Translations under genes and position numbers: made by a program
Source: Chloroflexota bacterium
GTDB taxonomy: Bacteria > Chloroflexota > UBA6077 > JAJPHF01
Reading direction: 5' to 3'
Assembly (NCBI GenBank): GCA_019686175.1
Contig: JADGHJ010000008.1
Coordinates: 1 to 34,160 of the forward strand
Length of the DNA: 34,160 bases
Part shown: in pieces, positions 31,307-34,160 of the stretch
Layout: each line of letters begins with the position of its first letter
Numbering within the stretch: the stretch's first letter is position 1
The notes under the pieces: model-generated
Told to the model about the DNA's origin: nothing
The model's input: the letters and a program-made list of their open reading frames with translations, nothing else
The model's database searches: none

Positions 31307-33778
31307 CTACGGCCGTGGCAGCAGCACCGGCTCGATCGCCGGGCCTCCGGTTGCCGCCGTGGCGGATCCGCCGCCCGAGCCGCCGACCACGGCCCCCAAC
31401 GGACCTGATGCCCGGTCGCGACGCGAGGTCAGGGGGCGCGTGCCATCGGCAGCTTGCTGGCTGTCGCGCACCGGCAGGTTGATGGTGGCCGTCATGCCCA
31501 GGCGCACTGTCGGCGGGATCCGATTCAGATCCACCCGGACAGGGAACACCACCCGATCACCCTGCCGCACGGCGGCCGCACTGACATCCACGATCGTGCC
31601 GAGCACCGGGTCGCTGGACATCCCTGGGAACTCGATCTGCACCACTTGCTCCGGCGCCAGGCGCGTCACTTCCCACTCCGAGACGTTCGCCAGCACCGAC
31701 ACGCGACCGGGATCGTCCAGGCGCACCACGGGCGCGCGTGCCTCCACAGGCTGATTGGGTGCCACCTCGATCGTGGTCACGGTCCCATCGAACGGCGCGG
31801 TGAGGGTGACCACGGGCTGCGCGGCGGCGCGGGCGGCGACCGCCTCGGCCTGGAGCAGCGCGGCGCGCCGCTCCTCGTTCTGGATCACCTGCGCTGAGTA
31901 GGCGGCGCTCTCCATCTCTCGCAGCCGCGCCTCGGCGGCGCGCAGCGCGTCCCGCGCCGCAGCCACCTGGAGGTCCGGGACGCCCTGGCGCGAGGCGTTG
32001 CCCGCTTCGACGCGCTGTTCGCTGGCGCGCGCCTGCTGCAAGCGCAGGGTTGCCTCGGCGAGCTTGCGCTCGGCGACACGCACGGCAAAAGCGGTGGCGC
32101 TGGCCGAGGCCTGCGCGGCCTCGCTATCACGGCGGGCGGCCAGCTCCGCCTGCGCCTGGGCTGCTGCCAGGTCGTCCTGGGCCTGGTTGAGCGCGAGCTC
32201 GGCCAGGCGCATCTCGGCGTCGGTCGGTCCGGCGGGCGCGGCCTCTAGCTGCTGCAGCCGGAGCTGTGCATCCTCCACGCGGCGCTCTGCTGCCCGCACC
32301 GTGACAGCTGCAGTGGGGAACCCGTTGCGCGCCTCCTCCTCCGCCTGGCGCGAGGCCGCCTGCGCGGTGGCCTGGGCGCGCACCAGGTTCTCCTGGGCGG
32401 CCTCGAGATCCATCTGCGCGATCTGGCGCTCCGCGTTGCGCGCCGCCAGGGCCGCGGGGTCGGCCTCGACGGGTTGGTTGAGCCGCTCCAGGCGCTGCGA
32501 CGCCTCCAACAGGTTGCGCTCCGCGCTCCGCACGCTGGCGATCGCGTCCGCGACCCCCACCGGCGAGGCCGGCGCCGGCGTGGCCGTGGGGGCGGCGCCG
32601 GGAGTACCTACGGCCCGCTGCTCCCCCAGCGCGCCATCGATGCGGATCACGCCGTTGGCACTCGGGCGCGTCTGTTGCTCGGCCTGGCGCTGTCGGAGGT
32701 TCGCCTGGGCCTGCGCGAGCTGGGCCTGCGCCTCGGCCACCTCGGCCCGGGCTAGTTGCCGGTCGCCATCGCGCGCGTTGGTCGTGCGCTGCTCGGCCGC
32801 GCGGGCCGCGTCCAGCCGGAGGGCAGCGACCGCGACTTGGCGCTCCGCCGCCCGCACGGCCGCGGCCGCGGCATCGGGCGCCTGCGCCGTCTCGTCGGCC
32901 GTGCGCTGGGCCACCTGGCGGGCGCGGGCCAGCTCCTCCTGGGCCTGCGCCAGCTCGTTCTGGGCGCGCTGGATCTCGATGGCCCGGCCGGCGGCGGCGC
33001 GCTCGCGCTCCGCCTGGAGCTGCTGGATCCGCAGCTGGGCCTCCTCGACCCGACGCTGAGCTGTCCGCAGCGAGGTGGCAGATGAGGAGGACTCTTGCTC
33101 CTGCGCGCGCCGCGCCGCGGCCTGAGCGTTGGCCAGCTCGTCGGTGGCTTGGTCCACGGCCAGCTTGGCGAGCTGCACCTCGATGCTGGGCCCCCCGTCG
33201 GGGCGCGCCGCATCGCGCGCCAGCTCCGCCTCGAGCAGAGCCGCGCGGGCCCGGGTGACCGCCGCCCGCGCCTCCTCCACGGAAGCGGCGCTCGTGCCGC
33301 GGCGCAGCTCGTCGACCCGCGCGAGCTGGCTCTGGTAGGCCAGCTCGGCCACCGTGGCCTGGGTCTGGGCCGCGCGCAGCGTGGCCTCGTCGAGGGTCAG
33401 GTCCACTAGCGGCTCGCCAGCTTTCACCTCCTGGCCGGTGCGCACGTACACGGTCCGCACCGTCCCACCTGTGCGGAACGATAGCTGCGCGGTGCGCGCG
33501 GGCACGACCTGGCCGGTGAAGGAGAGGAAATCCTGCCGGGGCTCCGTCTGGGCCGACCCGGCGGGTGGCGGCGTGCTGTCCGCCGAAGCGTTCGGGCCGG
33601 CCCCGGTCGTCGGCAGCGGGGTGCGCGCGAGGCTACCGAGCTGGCCGCCGCGCTCGTCGGGGGCCGGCGGCAGAAGTTGACACGCCGCGACGCCGAGTCC
33701 CAGCGCTACCGAGGCACACCATACCCAGACCCGGATCCGACAACGCCTGGCCGTAGGAGCGCCTCGTAAGGATGCCAT
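31307..33778 (-). CDS. HlyD/AcrA-type periplasmic adaptor lipoprotein with very long tandem coiled coil
   Basis: Secreted, lipid-anchored membrane-fusion protein of 823 aa. A basic start, hydrophobic core and lipobox VAAC put the lipidated Cys at residue 33. A Pro/Ser/Thr-rich linker follows. The first lipoyl half is FTGQVVPARTAQLSFRTGGT with VRTGQEVKAGEPLVDLTLDE (about 88-131); the second half is APFDGTVTTIEVAPNQPVEA (661-680), then a beta-barrel domain. Between them about 520 residues form Ala/Gln/Glu/Arg-rich coiled coil with at least five repeats of an x-VRxAERxVxxAxLRLQQ unit near residues 236, 307, 415, 493 and 565. Typical HlyD proteins have one hairpin. It likely supports export or assembly at the surface. 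Start ATG 33778 has GAGGAG two to four bases upstream. Confidence 0.85.
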   Translation of the reverse strand: MASLRGAPTARRCRIRVWVWCASVALGLGVAACQLLPPAPDERGGQLGSLARTPLPTTGAGPNASADSTPPPAGSAQTEPRQDFLSFTGQVVPARTAQLSFRTGGTVRTVYVRTGQEVKAGEPLVDLTLDEATLRAAQTQATVAELAYQSQLARVDELRRGTSAASVEEARAAVTRARAALLEAELARDAARPDGGPSIEVQLAKLAVDQATDELANAQAAARRAQEQESSSSATSLRTAQRRVEEAQLRIQQLQAERERAAAGRAIEIQRAQNELAQAQEELARARQVAQRTADETAQAPDAAAAAVRAAERQVAVAALRLDAARAAEQRTTNARDGDRQLARAEVAEAQAQLAQAQANLRQRQAEQQTRPSANGVIRIDGALGEQRAVGTPGAAPTATPAPASPVGVADAIASVRSAERNLLEASQRLERLNQPVEADPAALAARNAERQIAQMDLEAAQENLVRAQATAQAASRQAEEEARNGFPTAAVTVRAAERRVEDAQLRLQQLEAAPAGPTDAEMRLAELALNQAQDDLAAAQAQAELAARRDSEAAQASASATAFAVRVAERKLAEATLRLQQARASEQRVEAGNASRQGVPDLQVAAARDALRAAEARLREMESAAYSAQVIQNEERRAALLQAEAVAARAAAQPVVTLTAPFDGTVTTIEVAPNQPVEARAPVVRLDDPGRVSVLANVSEWEVTRLAPEQVVQIEFPGMSSDPVLGTIVDVSAAAVRQGDRVVFPVRVDLNRIPPTVRLGMTATINLPVRDSQQAADGTRPLTSRRDRASGPLGAVVGGSGGGSATAATGGPAIEPVLLPRP

Positions 33779-33822
33779 GGCTCCTCACTCCCGCTGTGCG
33801 CGTTGCAGCCAGTCAGTCGGGC

Positions 33823-33940
33823 GTGCCTGGTGGTTCCCGCGAGGCGCAGGGCACACGGTAGGGGCGTGCGAGCGCTCCTCCGCGGCGCCAGCCCAGTGGC
33901 AGCTGGACTGGTCGCGCCTGGCCGCCGGGAAGGTCTCCCC
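33823..33940 (-). ncRNA. structured leader element, copy 1 (upstream of HlyD-like gene)
   Basis: Minus-strand RNA with GGAGACC (33932-33938), a 9-bp hairpin 33888-33911 whose stem CCAGUCCAG/CUGGGCUGG contains a G-U pair that works only on this strand, loop CUGCCA (33897-33902), the block GAGGAGCGCUCGCA (33867-33880), and a final GCCU/AGGC hairpin region ending in GGCAC (33823). The loop and linker blocks match the copy at 31134-31267 while the stem sequences differ. It ends 44 bases before the HlyD-like start codon. Confidence 0.55.
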
Positions 33941-33999
33941 AGGCAGCGTCATCGCTGTCTGCGCGCACAGCGTAAGCGGGGAGTGTTTAGAACGCGTTA

Positions 34000-34040
34000 A
34001 GATCAGGGGATGAATACGTAAAGAAGTTATGAAGAGTTTG
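34000..34040 (-). promoter_or_regulatory. AT-rich island, possible promoter/operator of the HlyD-like gene
   Basis: Within the 319-base gap between the response-regulator stop and the HlyD-like gene this is the only AT-rich stretch. On the minus strand it holds two TTCAT words (34029-34033 and 34010-34014), TTTACG, and TTAACG shortly after. The spacing is compatible with a promoter or a tandem binding site for an OmpR-type regulator, but no clean consensus -35/-10 pair stands out. The rest of the gap holds copy 1 of the structured element and a small CAGCG/CGCTG hairpin at 33944-33957. Confidence 0.3.
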
Positions 34041-34097
34041 CAGACGCAAGCGGACGGTGGACGTACATCTCTACGTGCGGATGCAAGCGAGTCGAGA

Positions 34098-34160
34098 CTA
34101 CTCCGCGCGGAAGCGATACCCGATGCGGGGCTCAGTGAGGATGTAGATGGGGTGGGCGGG
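34098..34160 (-). CDS. C-terminal end of OmpR/PhoB-type response regulator (5' part outside window)
   Basis: The last 20 codons of a gene entering from the right edge translate to a sequence ending HPIYILTEPRIGYRFRAE, then TAG at 34098. This is the closing beta-hairpin of the winged-helix DNA-binding domain of OmpR/PhoB/KdpE-family regulators (family pattern: P-x-Y-I-x-T-x-x-G-x-GYRF). The receiver domain is not in the window. It is co-directional with the cluster and could control it, but the 319-base gap makes a separate transcript likely. Confidence 0.65.
   Translation of the reverse strand, partial: PAHPIYILTEPRIGYRFRAE

Noticed and set aside
29069-33059. Long plus-strand open frames (for example 29069-30511, 30183-31754, 31998-33059)
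   Set aside because: They are antisense to well-supported genes, have low-complexity Arg/Ala/Gly-rich translations and match no family; typical of high-GC DNA.
33888-33940. GCCACTG and GGAGACC words recalling a cobalamin riboswitch
   Set aside because: They occur in the reverse order from the cobalamin core, and the B12 box consensus is not met.
34051-34066. ACGTA/TACGT inverted repeat after the response-regulator stop
   Set aside because: Only a 5-bp stem with no U-tract; too weak to call a terminator.

Overview
The window is a GC-rich (roughly two-thirds G+C by eye) stretch in which every credible gene lies on the minus strand, so transcription runs from high to low coordinates. It is a surface-glycan (exopolysaccharide, O-antigen-like or S-layer glycan) biosynthesis and export locus. 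I cannot name the organism. High GC, dense four-base gene overlaps, a lipoprotein-type membrane-fusion protein and GDP-heptose genes would fit a GC-rich environmental bacterium, perhaps Chloroflexota/Thermomicrobia-like, but this is a weak guess. No rRNA, tRNA, insertion sequence or CRISPR array was seen.

Layout in transcription order. (1) 34098-34160: last codons of an OmpR/PhoB-type response regulator, then a 319-base gap with an AT-rich island (possible promoter). (2) 31307-33778: a very long coiled-coil HlyD-type lipoprotein. (3) 29201-31049: a GmhA-like isomerase, then an unusual fusion of a sugar-1-phosphate nucleotidyltransferase with a complete NusG/RfaH-type antiterminator. (4) 29037-29200: a hairpin-rich leader ending in a 13/14 match to the E. 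coli RfaH recruitment site (ops), directly at the start of hddA. (5) 26519-29036: HddA heptose kinase and a polyprenyl-phosphate sugar transferase whose catalytic Asp-Glu pair is replaced. (6) 23901-26445: a small XRE regulator and the Wzm/Wzt ABC exporter with a C-terminal glycan-binding domain. (7) 11546-23904: eight glycosyltransferases, two methyltransferases and an O-antigen ligase/polymerase-like membrane protein, mostly overlapping by 4-17 bases. (8) 5971-11516: a sugar-nucleotide and modification block (RfbF-like cytidylyltransferase, PhyH-like dioxygenase, second nucleotidyltransferase, RmlC-like epimerase, APH-fold kinase, SAF-domain dehydrogenase). (9) 49-5930: polysaccharide deacetylase, two paralogous GT2 enzymes flanking an AT-richer ParB-like/methyltransferase fusion, and a GT39/ArnT-like membrane glycosyltransferase.

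Working model (inference): GmhA, HddA and the HddC-like half of the fusion make most of a GDP-D-glycero-D-manno-heptose pathway (GmhB is absent). The glycosyltransferases build a methylated glycan on a lipid carrier, Wzm/Wzt export it, and the deacetylase, ligase-like protein and HlyD-like protein act at or outside the membrane. The NusG-like half of the fusion would act as the dedicated antiterminator for the roughly 29 kb of co-directional genes downstream.

The most notable signals are the nucleotidyltransferase-antiterminator fusion next to an ops-like site, and a pair of related structured leader elements (33823-33940 and 31134-31267) that share loop and linker sequences while their stems differ but still pair.
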